Assembly: GCA_938027685.1 (NCBI GenBank)
Contig: CALJAM010000026.1
Span: 62,001 to 126,000 of the forward strand
Direction: 5' to 3'
DNA length: 64,000 nt
DNA from: an uncultured Bryobacteraceae bacterium
GTDB taxonomy: Bacteria > Acidobacteriota > Terriglobia > Bryobacterales > Bryobacteraceae
Program-made: the position numbers and the translations under genes
The notes under the pieces: generated by a model
What the model was told of the DNA's origin: nothing
Database searches by the model: none
The model's input: the letters and a program-made list of their open reading frames with translations, nothing else
Part shown: positions 46,529-55,346 of the stretch, in pieces
How the letters are laid out: each line of letters opens with the position of its first letter
Position numbering within the stretch: the stretch's first letter is position 1

Positions 46529-47672
46529 CGGCCTCCGCACCCCGCCCCGCGGCTACCCGAGACACGGCCCGCACCAGCCGTCGATAGGGAATTTCCTCGA
46601 GCGACGCGAAGCTCAGCCATTCGCCTTCGCGCCGGCTGGAATAAAACCAGCGGGTTAACAAGGCTAGGTGTTCTTCGCGCCGCCGGAGCGGCAGTCGCAC
46701 CGGCGCAAGCTCGCGTACGATTTCACGCAAGCGGTGGTCCAGCGACTGACCTGCCCCCGCTTCGGGACGGCAGTCGAGCGTGCGCGGAGCCTGCCAGCAT
46801 CCACCGATCAGGAACCACAGCAAAACCACCCCGGGCTGCGCCGCGGGCGTGATGGCCACGCCGTGCAAGCGCTCGAGATCGGCTGCCAAATCTCCGCGCA
46901 GGCGTAGCGTCTCCTCAACCTTCACGATGCGTCTGTGCTGCCGTGCAGCTTCTTCGAAGTTGCACTCCAGGCTTAGCCGGTCCCTGGCCGAAACCAGCGT
47001 GTTGAGCAGCGATTGCCCCTGCGTGCGGAAAAATTCCAGCACGCGCTCGATCTCCGCGCGATACTCCGCTTGTGTCACGACCTGCTGGCAGGGGCGCAGA
47101 CACAGGTTCATTTCCCCATAAATGCATCCGGGATGCGAAGGTGACGGGCTGAGATCTTCCTCGCAGCGACGCATTTGAAAGAGGTCGAGGAAACGGTTGC
47201 GGAAGTTCTCCGCCGCCGCGCGCGTGGGGAAGGGTCCGTAATAGAGCGCCGGGGCAGCGCTCAGCCGGGTGGTGATCTGGCTGCGGGGGAAGGGATTGCT
47301 TAGGGCGATTTTAAGAAACGGAGGAGGCCGAAGCTTGAGCCGAACCCGGTAGTCCTCCGGGAAGTGCCGCACCGCCAGGTCGTAGAGCACCAGCGCCGCT
47401 TCCAGGCCCGAGCCCACCAGCCAGTAGTTGACGCGCCGGGCGACCTCGCGTAGATTGAGCAAGCGGCTGGGCGCCGCATCGACTCTGAGAAGGCGGCGCA
47501 AACGCCGCCGGAGCAACTGGGTTCGGCTTAGGTAGGGTGTTCCGCCCGTCTCGATCAGGAACACGGCCGGTCGGTCGGGGAGCCCGTTGAGGAGGAGATC
47601 CCACTGTTCGGGTGCACCGGCGAGTTCGACCTGCTCCGGCTCCCGCGCAAACATGCCCGCGCCGTCCTCCAT
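46503..47672 (-). CDS. UvrC-like protein lacking both nuclease active sites
   Basis: 389 residues, compared with about 600 for UvrC. The N-terminus aligns with the GIY-YIG domain, but the signature is replaced by AVFLIETGGTPYLSRT. The region with YYGPFPTRAAAENFRNRFLDLFQMRRCEED and CIYGEMNLCLRPC is strongly UvrC-like, followed by a UVR helical hairpin (RDRLSLECNFEEAARQHRRIV). The RNase H-like and HhH parts are missing. It may bind UvrB or DNA without cutting (inference). It overlaps the amidase stop by one base and overlaps the end of mtrB tail to tail. Confidence 0.75.
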   Translation of the reverse strand: MEDGAGMFAREPEQVELAGAPEQWDLLLNGLPDRPAVFLIETGGTPYLSRTQLLRRRLRRLLRVDAAPSRLLNLREVARRVNYWLVGSGLEAALVLYDLAVRHFPEDYRVRLKLRPPPFLKIALSNPFPRSQITTRLSAAPALYYGPFPTRAAAENFRNRFLDLFQMRRCEEDLSPSPSHPGCIYGEMNLCLRPCQQVVTQAEYRAEIERVLEFFRTQGQSLLNTLVSARDRLSLECNFEEAARQHRRIVKVEETLRLRGDLAADLERLHGVAITPAAQPGVVLLWFLIGGCWQAPRTLDCRPEAGAGQSLDHRLREIVRELAPVRLPLRRREEHLALLTRWFYSSRREGEWLSFASLEEIPYRRLVRAVSRVAAGRGAEAATSSDVAR

Positions 47673-49111
47673 TAGGCCGGGGCGAGCGAAGGCGGGCGGC
47701 GGCGATGCCAATCGGTCACGCGCTGGAACTCGCGGCCCACAGCCAGCAGCGTGTTCTCGGAGAAGGGCCGGCCCACGAGCTGTATCGCGATCGGCAGGCC
47801 TGCAGCAAAACCGCACGGCAGCACCAGCGCAGGCAGACCGGCGAGATTGCCCGCCGCGCCCACGTCACTCAGGCCGCGATCCTTCGGCCGGGACGCCGAG
47901 GTTCGCGGGCGGTCGAGCGGCTCGTTGATTTTCGAGGCCGGCCCAGGCCGCGCAGGTGAAACCAGCAGGTCTACCTCCGCAAAGAGCTTGCGCAACTCTT
48001 CCTGGATAAGGCGACGGATGCGCATCGCACGCAGATAGTCCTTGGCGGGTATTTCAAGGCCTGCCTTTAGGCCGGCGATCTGCTTGTGGTCGGCGAGTTC
48101 GTTGACGCGCCCGCTCGAGACGAGCTCTTCGAACGCCGCCGATCCTTCCGTATCGATGATCAGGCCCGCGACAGCCGAATAGGGAAAATCGGGCAGCCGC
48201 ACTTCGCGAACCTGCAGACCCAACCCGCGCAGGGTCTCGAAAGCCCTGAGGAAGTCCGGACGGGCCTCCGGCTCGGCCCACTCCTGAAAATCTACCGGGG
48301 CAAAACCGAGTCGCAATTCCTTGAGCGGGCGGGCGTACTGTGGGGCGTAGTAAAAACTCTTTCCTGCCGAGCCCGGGTCCTGCGAGTCGCCGCCCGAAAT
48401 GACTTGGAGAACGAGACCGCAATCCTCCGCTGAGCGGGCCATGGGGCCGATTTTGTCCATCGTCCAGGAAAGCGCCATGGCGCCGTGGCGGCTGACTAAG
48501 CCGTAAGTGGGACGCAGCCCGGTAACGCCGCAGTAGGCGGCGGGCGTCACGATGGACCCCCAGGTCTCCGACCCCAGAGCGAACGGAACCAGGCCCGCGG
48601 CCACCGCCGCGCCCGAACCGCTCGAGGAGCCTCCCGCCCACCGGCTGGTGTCCCAGGGGTTCAGGCACGGTCCGTGCAGCGAAGCGGACGCCCACCGGTA
48701 GCCGCCCCCGCCCGCCAGTTCGATCATCGTCAGCTTGCCGATGAGGACGGCGCCCACACGCTCTAGTTTGCGGAGCACCGTCGCAGTGTAATTGAAGGTC
48801 TGCCCGGCATAGGGCCTTGCACCCCACGTCGTGGGTCTGCCGGCCACGCTGAGCAGGTCCTTGGCTCCGTAGGGGATCCCTTGCAAAGGCCCGCGCAGGC
48901 GCCCGCGCCTGATTTCCTCGTCGGCCCTTCGCGCCTGCTCAAGAGCTGTGTCCCGTAGCGAAAGGGCCAGGGCATTGTAGCGCGGGCCCAGAGCCTCCAG
49001 GCGATCCAGGAAGGCCCGCGCCAGCTCGGCGGCCGAAAACTCGCGGCGCCTGAGACGGGCGTTCAGCTCGGAAATGGTCGCGAAAAAGATATCCTCGCTA
49101 AAAGCGGCCAT
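47672..49111 (-). CDS. Amidase-signature-family hydrolase (GatA-like)
   Basis: 479-residue Ser-cisSer-Lys amidase. The catalytic Lys is in IPYGAKDLLSVAG, the Gly/Ser-rich signature is WAGGSSSGSGAAVAAGLVPFALGSETWGSI with both Ser, and GVTGLRPTYGLVSRHGAM follows. No GatB/GatC is nearby, so it is more likely a stand-alone amidase than part of tRNA transamidation. ATG 49111 overlaps the stop of a tiny upstream gene (TGATG); a GTG at 49114 is possible. Confidence 0.9.
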   Translation of the reverse strand: MAAFSEDIFFATISELNARLRRREFSAAELARAFLDRLEALGPRYNALALSLRDTALEQARRADEEIRRGRLRGPLQGIPYGAKDLLSVAGRPTTWGARPYAGQTFNYTATVLRKLERVGAVLIGKLTMIELAGGGGYRWASASLHGPCLNPWDTSRWAGGSSSGSGAAVAAGLVPFALGSETWGSIVTPAAYCGVTGLRPTYGLVSRHGAMALSWTMDKIGPMARSAEDCGLVLQVISGGDSQDPGSAGKSFYYAPQYARPLKELRLGFAPVDFQEWAEPEARPDFLRAFETLRGLGLQVREVRLPDFPYSAVAGLIIDTEGSAAFEELVSSGRVNELADHKQIAGLKAGLEIPAKDYLRAMRIRRLIQEELRKLFAEVDLLVSPARPGPASKINEPLDRPRTSASRPKDRGLSDVGAAGNLAGLPALVLPCGFAAGLPIAIQLVGRPFSENTLLAVGREFQRVTDWHRRRPPSLAPA

Positions 49112-49311
49112 CACGAAGCCCGAAACTGGAACGCCGGTTCCGTCTGGGCGGGCACCGGGACCTTGGCGAGGACCTCCGCGTTGCGGCGAATCCGGTCTCT
49201 TGCCGCTGCGAGCAACTGCTCCTGGGTTTGCGGCGGTTGTGATGTTTCCTGAGGCCGCGCGACAGCCGGCGCCATCAGCAAGCCTGACAATTGGCGACGC
49301 GTCAGTTGCAT
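49111..49311 (-). CDS. Small exported protein coupled to the amidase
   Basis: 66 residues: LTRRQLSGLLMAPAVA resembles a short Tat signal. A charged, Gln-rich helical tail follows (TQEQLLAAARDRIRRNAEVL). It has a purine-rich GAGGGG ribosome site and a TATAAT box upstream, and its stop overlaps the amidase start. No family was recognised. It may tether or export-assist the amidase, but that is speculation. Confidence 0.55.
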   Translation of the reverse strand: MQLTRRQLSGLLMAPAVARPQETSQPPQTQEQLLAAARDRIRRNAEVLAKVPVPAQTEPAFQFRAS

Positions 49312-49326
49312 ATCGGTCCCCTCGCC

Positions 49327-49332
49327 ATTATA
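49327..49332 (-). promoter_or_regulatory. -10 box (TATAAT) of the small-protein/amidase/UvrC-like operon
   Basis: TATAAT on the minus strand lies 15 bases before the ATG at 49311 and just after the aroDE stop. It gives this three-gene unit its own promoter. Confidence 0.45.
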
Positions 49333-49337
49333 AAGAT

Positions 49338-50840
49338 TCAGCGTTTCTCGAGCGCCTCGCGCGCGGCTCTCTCCATCGCCGCCCGGGGAGCGGGTTGGCC
49401 GGTCCAGATCTCGAACTGCCGGGCCGCCTGCTCGTTGAACATTTCCAGCCCGCAGATGACCTGCTTGCCCTGCTCGCGGGCGCGCCGCAACAGGGTGGTC
49501 TCGGGCGGATTGTACACCATGTCGAAAACGATTTCGGCCGGAATCCGGTCGGCAAAGAAGCACTCCTCGACTTTTGGGTACATGCCCAGCGGCGTAGCAT
49601 GGATCAGCACGTCGAAGTACCGTTGCTCGAGTTGCTCGCGCACCAGCGGCTCGGCTCCACACGCGCGGGCCAGCGCGCGTACCCGATCCGGGTTACGGCC
49701 GACGATGGAAACCCTGGCTCCCGCCTCCGCCAGCGTAAACGCCGCCCCGCGGGCCGCGCCGCCGTTGCCCACCAACAGCACTGAAGCGCCGGCCAAACGG
49801 ATGCGCCTTTCGAGCGGAACGCGAACGCCATCCATGTCGGTGTTCGTACCGCGCCACCGCAGGCCGCGGCGCCAGACGGTATTCACCGCTCCGATGCGTC
49901 GAGCCACCGGGTCCACCCAATCCAAGTATCTGAGGATTTTCTGCTTGTGCGGAATGGTTACGCTGAAACCTGTGACGCCGAGATTTTCGGCCAACTTCAT
50001 GAAGTCGCGCAATTGCCCGGCGGGCACGTGGAAGGGAAGATAAACGGCGTCGAGCCGGCGCTGATGAAAGGCACGGTTGTGGACCGCCGGGGAGATGGAG
50101 TGGCCGATGGGATCCCCGATCACACCGTAAATCTTCGTCTTGCGCGAAAGCTTCTCGATGCGGAACAGGTTACGCAGCTGCCGTGCGGAGACCTGTCCGG
50201 CTGCGGTCCCCTCGGCCGCGCTGGGCGCCGCATACGTGTAACGGCTGCCAAAGGCGGGCCCAAGCACGCGCGAGGGGAAACCCGTCTGTCCCATGGCCAG
50301 CACCACCAGCGGCACGCGGGGATGCTCCCTGGCGAGTGCCAGCACTCGATAGTTATCCGATGGTTTGCGCGCCGTGGTGACGATCTTATAGAGGTCCGCC
50401 GGAATGCGCGTCAGCCGCCTGAGCACCGGCTCCAGCGCAGGAGTGCTCTCGAAATGATGGTACGAGATGAATAGCTGCGCGCGGTCGCGAAAGCCGGCCA
50501 GAGCGGACGGGTTGACCTCAGCCGACTCGATTTCGACGTCAACCGCCTGAGCACCCGCCTTGACCGCGGCCTCCAGGATCCGCAACTGTTCTTCGTGGCT
50601 GCCGTTGAAGCGTCCGTGATTCTGACGCCGCCTGCAAGTGGCCAATATGATGCACTCCGGGTTTTCGTCGAGGAAACGGCGGATCAGGGCAACGCCCTGC
50701 CGGGGCTCGGGAAGGTAGTCGAGGCGGAACTCCAGGAAAGTCTCCCCCTGCTCGACCTCGCGGCGAGCGTGCTCCAGGAGCTTGTCGGCGCTTTCGAAAC
50801 CCAGGGCCACGGCTATGCGCGGCAATCGCAAAGGCGGCAT
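49338..50840 (-). CDS. aroDE: Bifunctional 3-dehydroquinate dehydratase/shikimate dehydrogenase
   Basis: 500 residues fuse two shikimate-pathway steps. Residues 1-215 are type I dehydroquinase with EFRLDYLP, the catalytic His region SYHHFEST, and the Schiff-base Lys in DLYKIVTTARK. Residues 235-500 are AroE with IGDPIGHSISPAVHNRAF, VTIPHKQK, GTNTDMDGV and the NADP loop LVGNGGAARGAA. The plant enzyme has the same order. It is downstream of cpoB on the same strand. Confidence 0.95.
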   Translation of the reverse strand: MPPLRLPRIAVALGFESADKLLEHARREVEQGETFLEFRLDYLPEPRQGVALIRRFLDENPECIILATCRRRQNHGRFNGSHEEQLRILEAAVKAGAQAVDVEIESAEVNPSALAGFRDRAQLFISYHHFESTPALEPVLRRLTRIPADLYKIVTTARKPSDNYRVLALAREHPRVPLVVLAMGQTGFPSRVLGPAFGSRYTYAAPSAAEGTAAGQVSARQLRNLFRIEKLSRKTKIYGVIGDPIGHSISPAVHNRAFHQRRLDAVYLPFHVPAGQLRDFMKLAENLGVTGFSVTIPHKQKILRYLDWVDPVARRIGAVNTVWRRGLRWRGTNTDMDGVRVPLERRIRLAGASVLLVGNGGAARGAAFTLAEAGARVSIVGRNPDRVRALARACGAEPLVREQLEQRYFDVLIHATPLGMYPKVEECFFADRIPAEIVFDMVYNPPETTLLRRAREQGKQVICGLEMFNEQAARQFEIWTGQPAPRAAMERAAREALEKR

Positions 50841-50900
50841 GGGCGAGCGTGTTTTACGATACCACGGCTGCGGGTTGAGGCGGGAGCGGGAGGCGAGACG

Positions 50901-51779
50901 TCAGGAATTCCTCTTCCGCTTGCTGGGTGCGGTGGCCGGCAGCCCCATCTCCTTCAGGCGGGCACGAGCTTTCGCTGCCAGCTCCGAAGCCGGCCATCGT
51001 GCGATGATCGCGCGGAATTCTTCGGCCGCCTGCGTGCGCTGGCCCATCTTCAGCAGCGTCTGACCCTTCATATACATGGCGTCGCGCGTCTTGACGTTCT
51101 CGGGATACTTTTCCAGCACGAGATCGAAGGCGCGCAGCGCCGCGTCCAGTTCGCCCCGGTTGTAGTAAATCTCGCCGATGTAGTATTGGGCGTTGGGCGC
51201 CGTCTCCGTGGAGCCGAAGTATTTGAGATAATCCGTGAACTCCTGCAACGCGAGGTCGTAATTACCCGCGTTCATGTCGCGCATCGCTGCCGCGTACAGC
51301 GACTCCGCCGTCACGCCGGGCGGGGGACCGAAGGCGCCGGCGGGAGGAGGGGCGGGCGGGGCCTGTAGGACCTTGATGGTGTTGCCCAGATCCACGATGC
51401 GTTGCTCGAGCTTGCCCATGCGAACGTTCAGGTCGGAGATGGCTTCACGCAAGCCCTGGAATTCGGTCGCCATCTGATCGACTTTGCTGGAGGCGGTAGC
51501 CACCGGCTGCACGAGGCTCTTCTCCTGTTCCCGCAGGCGCTCGCGCACGTTGTTTTCGAGCACCGCCATCGTGGTGTTGACTTTGTTGACGCCGTCGAGA
51601 GCCTGCTGCACTAGGACGCGCAGCGCCGTGAGATTCTCGTCCAGCGAGCGCTGCATTTGTCTGACCTGATCGCCCAGCAACGCCACGTCACGCTGCAGCT
51701 CGCGGATCTCCCGGCTCTGCGCCAAAGACGTTGCGACGCCCAAGAGCGCCAATATTGCAGTGCACACCAATCGCCTCAT
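50901..51779 (-). CDS. cpoB: Tol-Pal system protein YbgF/CpoB
   Basis: Periplasmic coordinator of peptidoglycan synthesis and outer-membrane constriction. 292 residues: a signal peptide (RRLVCTAILALLGVATSLAQ), a coiled coil (LQRDVALLGDQVRQMQRSL), a Pro-rich linker, and C-terminal TPRs (AESLYAAAMRDMNAGNYDLA, NAQYYIGEIYYNRGELDAAL). The C-terminal GQRTQAAEEFRAII region is typical. It closes the tol cluster. Confidence 0.92.
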   Translation of the reverse strand: MRRLVCTAILALLGVATSLAQSREIRELQRDVALLGDQVRQMQRSLDENLTALRVLVQQALDGVNKVNTTMAVLENNVRERLREQEKSLVQPVATASSKVDQMATEFQGLREAISDLNVRMGKLEQRIVDLGNTIKVLQAPPAPPPAGAFGPPPGVTAESLYAAAMRDMNAGNYDLALQEFTDYLKYFGSTETAPNAQYYIGEIYYNRGELDAALRAFDLVLEKYPENVKTRDAMYMKGQTLLKMGQRTQAAEEFRAIIARWPASELAAKARARLKEMGLPATAPSKRKRNS

Positions 51780-51884
51780 CGCCTCTCAGCTCCTGCCTGC
51801 CGCCCAGGACCCCCCGGGCTTCCATCCGGCTCGTTCTGCCGAAAGCGGGGATCGCCCCCGCGGCGATCCCCGCCGCGAACTGGA

Positions 51885-52664
51885 TCAGGTTCCGGGCACG
51901 AAGTGCACGCGCCGGTTCTTCTGCCAGCACTCCTCGTTGGATTCAGTGCACTGCGGGCGCTCCTTGCCGTAGCTGACCGTCTTCAGCTTGTCGGCCGGAA
52001 CGCCGAGCTGCACCAGGAATTCCTTCGCCGAGGTCGCGCGGCGGTCCCCCAGACCCATGTTGTACTCGGCCGAACCTCGCTCGTCGCAGTGACCTTCGAT
52101 CACGACCGTGGCGTCGGGGAACTCCTGGAATATGCGCCTGAGCGCATCCGCATTGCGCGTCAGCGTAGCGCGTGCATCTTCGCGAATGTCGCTCTTGTCG
52201 AAGTCAAAGTACGCGTCCTGAACCTCGCTCGCCAACACCTCCGCCAGAGACTTCTTGGGCGGAGGCGGAGGAGGCGGCGGAGGAGGGGCAGGCGCGGTGA
52301 CGGTTACTGTAGCGGAAGAGGTGGCCGTGCCTCCGGGGCCCGTGGCGGTTAGCGTGTACGTGGTCGTGCTGCTCGGGAACACCTGGCGAGTCCCTGAAGT
52401 CGCCACCGGCCCGATCCCTGGCTCGATCGACACATCCGTCGCGTCGCTCACCAGCCAGCGCAACGTGGACGACTGGCCGCGCTCGATCGTGCTGGGCTCC
52501 GCCACGAACTGCTGAATGGTCGGAGCCTTGGGCGGCGGTGGCGCGGGCTGTTCAGGCGGCGGAGGTGGTGGCGGCGGAGGTGGTGGAGCCTTCTTCTTGC
52601 AGCCGGCCACGAACAGCAGCAAGGACAAACTCAACACAGCGGTCGGAATGCTTCGCGTGTTCAT
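51885..52664 (-). CDS. pal: Peptidoglycan-associated lipoprotein Pal with an inserted Ig/PKD-like domain
   Basis: 259 residues. The signal peptide ends in lipobox LFVAGC, cleaved by the Lgt/LspA products encoded in this window. A poly-Pro stretch follows, then an Ig/PKD-like domain (IERGQSSTLRWLVSDATDVS), another poly-Pro, and the OmpA-like peptidoglycan-binding domain (YFDFDKSDIREDARATL, GHCDERGSAEYNMGLGDRR). The middle domain is not in classical Pal. ATG 52664 is set by the signal peptide and GGAGG upstream. Confidence 0.94.
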   Translation of the reverse strand: MNTRSIPTAVLSLSLLLFVAGCKKKAPPPPPPPPPPPEQPAPPPPKAPTIQQFVAEPSTIERGQSSTLRWLVSDATDVSIEPGIGPVATSGTRQVFPSSTTTYTLTATGPGGTATSSATVTVTAPAPPPPPPPPPPKKSLAEVLASEVQDAYFDFDKSDIREDARATLTRNADALRRIFQEFPDATVVIEGHCDERGSAEYNMGLGDRRATSAKEFLVQLGVPADKLKTVSYGKERPQCTESNEECWQKNRRVHFVPGT

Positions 52665-52707
52665 CCTGAACTTCGCCTCCCAAACGCAAGAGTTCGCACT
52701 TCCCAAT

Positions 52708-54069
52708 TCAGTTTAAACCCTTGGCCCATACCGGCATGGTGTTGCGGCCTTGGGTGGTCAACTGCCGTACTTGAGTCCCATCGGCCAGCATCGTGTAGAT
52801 CTGCGGCGTCCCACTACGAGTCGAACTGAACGCGATGTGCCGGCCATCCGGGGCCCAACTAGGATTTTCGTTTCGGCCCGTGCCGTGCGTCAACTGGTCA
52901 AAGCGGCCCGTGGCCACATCCATGATAAAGATGTTGAAGTTTCCCGGCGCGTAGCCCCGCGTCCATGCAAAAGCAATATGCTGGCCGTCCGGATGCCAGC
53001 TCGGGTTGGACGCGTAGCCCTCGCCGTCCGTCAGCCGCCGCACGTCGCCACCGTCCAGATTCATGCGGTAAATCTGATGGGGACCGCCGCGCCCGGAAAC
53101 GAACACGATTTCGGCCCCGGTCTTCGGATTCACCTTGGGCTCGACCTCGATGGCGCGCACGAACGACAGCCTGCGCAGCCCGCTGCCATCCACGTTGGCT
53201 ATGTGAATCTGCGGCCATCCGTCCACCGAGGCCGAGAAGACGATGCGCTGCCCGTCCGGCGTGAACGAGGGCGTGCCCACCATCGAAGAGACCGGATTGT
53301 AAAAAGGCAACTGCCTGCCGGTCTCCAAAGACTGCAGCAGGATCCTCGGATTGCCCTTGGCGTACGTGGTGAACGCCAGGATCCTCCCATCGGGTGACAC
53401 TGCGGGCATGGTCGAAACTGAATTATAATAGGTCACCTGCTTCTGGTTGGAGCCGTCCGGGTCCATCACCCAGATTTCCTTCACCCCTGGGCGGCGCTCC
53501 GAGACGAAGTAGATCTTACTGCCCGCAAGGCTCACGCCGCCGAACTGCCGCAAAATGTCGGCCGCGAACTCGTGCGCGACCTGGCGCGCGCCCGCTTCAT
53601 CGAGCGTCCCGAGGTAGGTCTTACCGAACACCTGCGCCGAAGCGGGATCCGGCAGCGAGGTATTGTACAGCCAGCCGAAGAAAACGAATCGATCGGCTTG
53701 GACCCCCGCATAACCGAAAGCCAGATAGTTGGCGTTCACCGGCGGATCGGCCCAGTCGCGCAGCCACAGCCCGAGCGTGGCCGGGTCACGGCGACCCGGC
53801 GCAGGACGGCGCAGGTCTTCGGGGCGCTGAGGGAACAGTAAGGGATAAAGGCTCTTGGGCGCCATGTCGAACAGCCCGGAACCTTCCAGATCGCTCCACA
53901 GCGTCCGGTTGAAGACCTGCATGAGGGGCTGCGCCTCTCCCGAGCCCCGCAGCTCGGGGACGGCGATGCGCGTACGATCGCCCTTCGTGATCTTGATGAT
54001 CACGTCCTGGGCGCCAAGCAGCCAACCCAAGAGGAAACACACACTGGCCACGAGCAGTGTCTTCTTCAT
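52708..54069 (-). CDS. tolB: Tol-Pal system beta-propeller protein TolB
   Basis: Periplasmic propeller that binds Pal and TolA. 453 residues: a signal peptide (LLVASVCFLLGWLLGAQ), an N-terminal alpha/beta domain, then six WD-like PD40 repeats such as GRILAFTTYAKGNPRI, GQRIVFSASVDGWPQI and GRHIAFSSTRSGTPQIYTM. It lies five bases after the TonB/TolA gene start region and before pal. Confidence 0.95.
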   Translation of the reverse strand: MKKTLLVASVCFLLGWLLGAQDVIIKITKGDRTRIAVPELRGSGEAQPLMQVFNRTLWSDLEGSGLFDMAPKSLYPLLFPQRPEDLRRPAPGRRDPATLGLWLRDWADPPVNANYLAFGYAGVQADRFVFFGWLYNTSLPDPASAQVFGKTYLGTLDEAGARQVAHEFAADILRQFGGVSLAGSKIYFVSERRPGVKEIWVMDPDGSNQKQVTYYNSVSTMPAVSPDGRILAFTTYAKGNPRILLQSLETGRQLPFYNPVSSMVGTPSFTPDGQRIVFSASVDGWPQIHIANVDGSGLRRLSFVRAIEVEPKVNPKTGAEIVFVSGRGGPHQIYRMNLDGGDVRRLTDGEGYASNPSWHPDGQHIAFAWTRGYAPGNFNIFIMDVATGRFDQLTHGTGRNENPSWAPDGRHIAFSSTRSGTPQIYTMLADGTQVRQLTTQGRNTMPVWAKGLN

Positions 54070-54073
54070 CGGA

Positions 54074-54865
54074 TCATCGTTTCAGTTGGAACCAAATTTC
54101 GACCCGCGCCTCGTCGCGCTCGAAGCCCGCAGGCAGCGGCGGGAAGGGACTGGCAAGGTAAATGGCCCGCTGCGCCGAATAGTCCAGGGTGCGGTTGCCG
54201 CTGCTCTGCACGATCGTCACGTTGCGCACCTGCCCATTCCGAAGAATATCAAAGGTCACGATCACCGGGGGAGCCGTGGTGATGCGCGGATCCACTTCGG
54301 AGGTATCCCACTTCTGCGCGACACGGGTTTCGATCAGATCGCGATACCAGCCGTAGCGCTGACCGAAGGCGCTTCCGGGCCCCATCCCCACGCCGCCTGC
54401 GCCGGCCTGCGCGCCGAACAGCGGGGAACTCAGCGCCTGACCGGACTGACTATAAAGCTGGTGCGGCCGATCCTGCACCCACGGCCTTTCGATCGGGCGC
54501 CGACGCGCCACTTCGGGCCGGGCTTTCTCGGCCTTGCGCGCCGGGATCTCGATGGCGTCCTTGGGCGGCGCAGGCTTAGCCTTCGGCGCCTGCGGCTTCG
54601 GAGGCGCGGGCACGCGCGAGACCGTGTCTTCTGCTACAGGATTTACGCGCCCTGAACGCGCGGGTAAGGGGATCTGCCGCACGGGTGTGACGGCCACCGA
54701 ACCGCCTCCGAGAGCATGGGGCGTTCCCCACAGGACCCGGCCGCTCTCGCCCAACGAGTGAAATACGAACAACGCCGTGAACACCGCCGCATGTGCGGCC
54801 AGCGAAGCCGCCAGCCATGCCCGCAGAGGCTCCCGCTGTTCGAACCAGTCCGTTCGTGCGTTCAT
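54074..54865 (-). CDS. tolA: TolA/TonB-family energy-transducing protein
   Basis: 263 residues with an N-terminal membrane anchor (LAASLAAHAAVFTALFVF). A Pro/Lys-rich periplasmic spacer (PKPQAPKAKPAPPK) leads to a TonB-type C-terminal domain (ILRNGQVRNVTIVQSSGN, AIYLASPFPPLP, EIWFQLKR). Its place between tolR and tolB indicates a TolA role, although the fold is TonB-like. Confidence 0.88.
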   Translation of the reverse strand: MNARTDWFEQREPLRAWLAASLAAHAAVFTALFVFHSLGESGRVLWGTPHALGGGSVAVTPVRQIPLPARSGRVNPVAEDTVSRVPAPPKPQAPKAKPAPPKDAIEIPARKAEKARPEVARRRPIERPWVQDRPHQLYSQSGQALSSPLFGAQAGAGGVGMGPGSAFGQRYGWYRDLIETRVAQKWDTSEVDPRITTAPPVIVTFDILRNGQVRNVTIVQSSGNRTLDYSAQRAIYLASPFPPLPAGFERDEARVEIWFQLKR

Positions 54866-54896
54866 GCCAACCCGCGCGTCCAGGGATGCCGACGAC

Positions 54897-55343
54897 TCAC
54901 TGCTGTCTGGGACGTTCCGCTTCGTCCACCGGTTGCGTGACCATGTTCACGGCCAACTTCGCTTCACCGAGCTCGCTGATGACCTGCGCAATCACGTCCC
55001 AGATCGTGTCCTTGTCCGCACGCACGTAGACCTCGTGCACTCCGGCGAACCGTTTCCGGATCTCCCCGGCCAACACGTTGATGTTGATCGGATCTTGGTT
55101 CAGGTACAGCTCGCCGTTCTTGGTGATCGTCACTACGGGAAGGTCCTTCGCACTATCTTTGGTCTGGCGGACGCGCGGCACGTCCACTTCCAGCCCGAAT
55201 TCCATCACGTGCGCCGTGATCATGAAAATCACCAACAGCACGAGCATGATATCGACCAGGGGCACCACGTTGATGTCGGACATCGACGACAGGCGGCCCC
55301 GGGAACGCCCGCCCCAGCCGTTGCCGCCGGTGGAGAAGGCCAT
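54897..55343 (-). CDS. tolR: TolR/ExbD-family proton-channel subunit
   Basis: 148 residues with one N-terminal transmembrane helix carrying the proton-binding Asp (DINVVPLVDIMLVLLVIFMI) and a periplasmic domain (VYVRADKDTIWDVIAQVISE). It acts with TolQ to energise TolA. It starts three bases after the tolQ stop. Confidence 0.95.
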   Translation of the reverse strand: MAFSTGGNGWGGRSRGRLSSMSDINVVPLVDIMLVLLVIFMITAHVMEFGLEVDVPRVRQTKDSAKDLPVVTITKNGELYLNQDPININVLAGEIRKRFAGVHEVYVRADKDTIWDVIAQVISELGEAKLAVNMVTQPVDEAERPRQQ

Positions 55344-55346
55344 GAG

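Noticed and set aside
47672-49111. Amidase as GatA of the tRNA amidotransferase
   Set aside because: No gatB or gatC is adjacent, and the gene sits with a small exported protein and a UvrC-like gene; a stand-alone amidase is the safer call.
52255-52640. Glycine-rich plus-strand frames over pal
   Set aside because: They are the reverse complement of the poly-proline codons in Pal, not genes.
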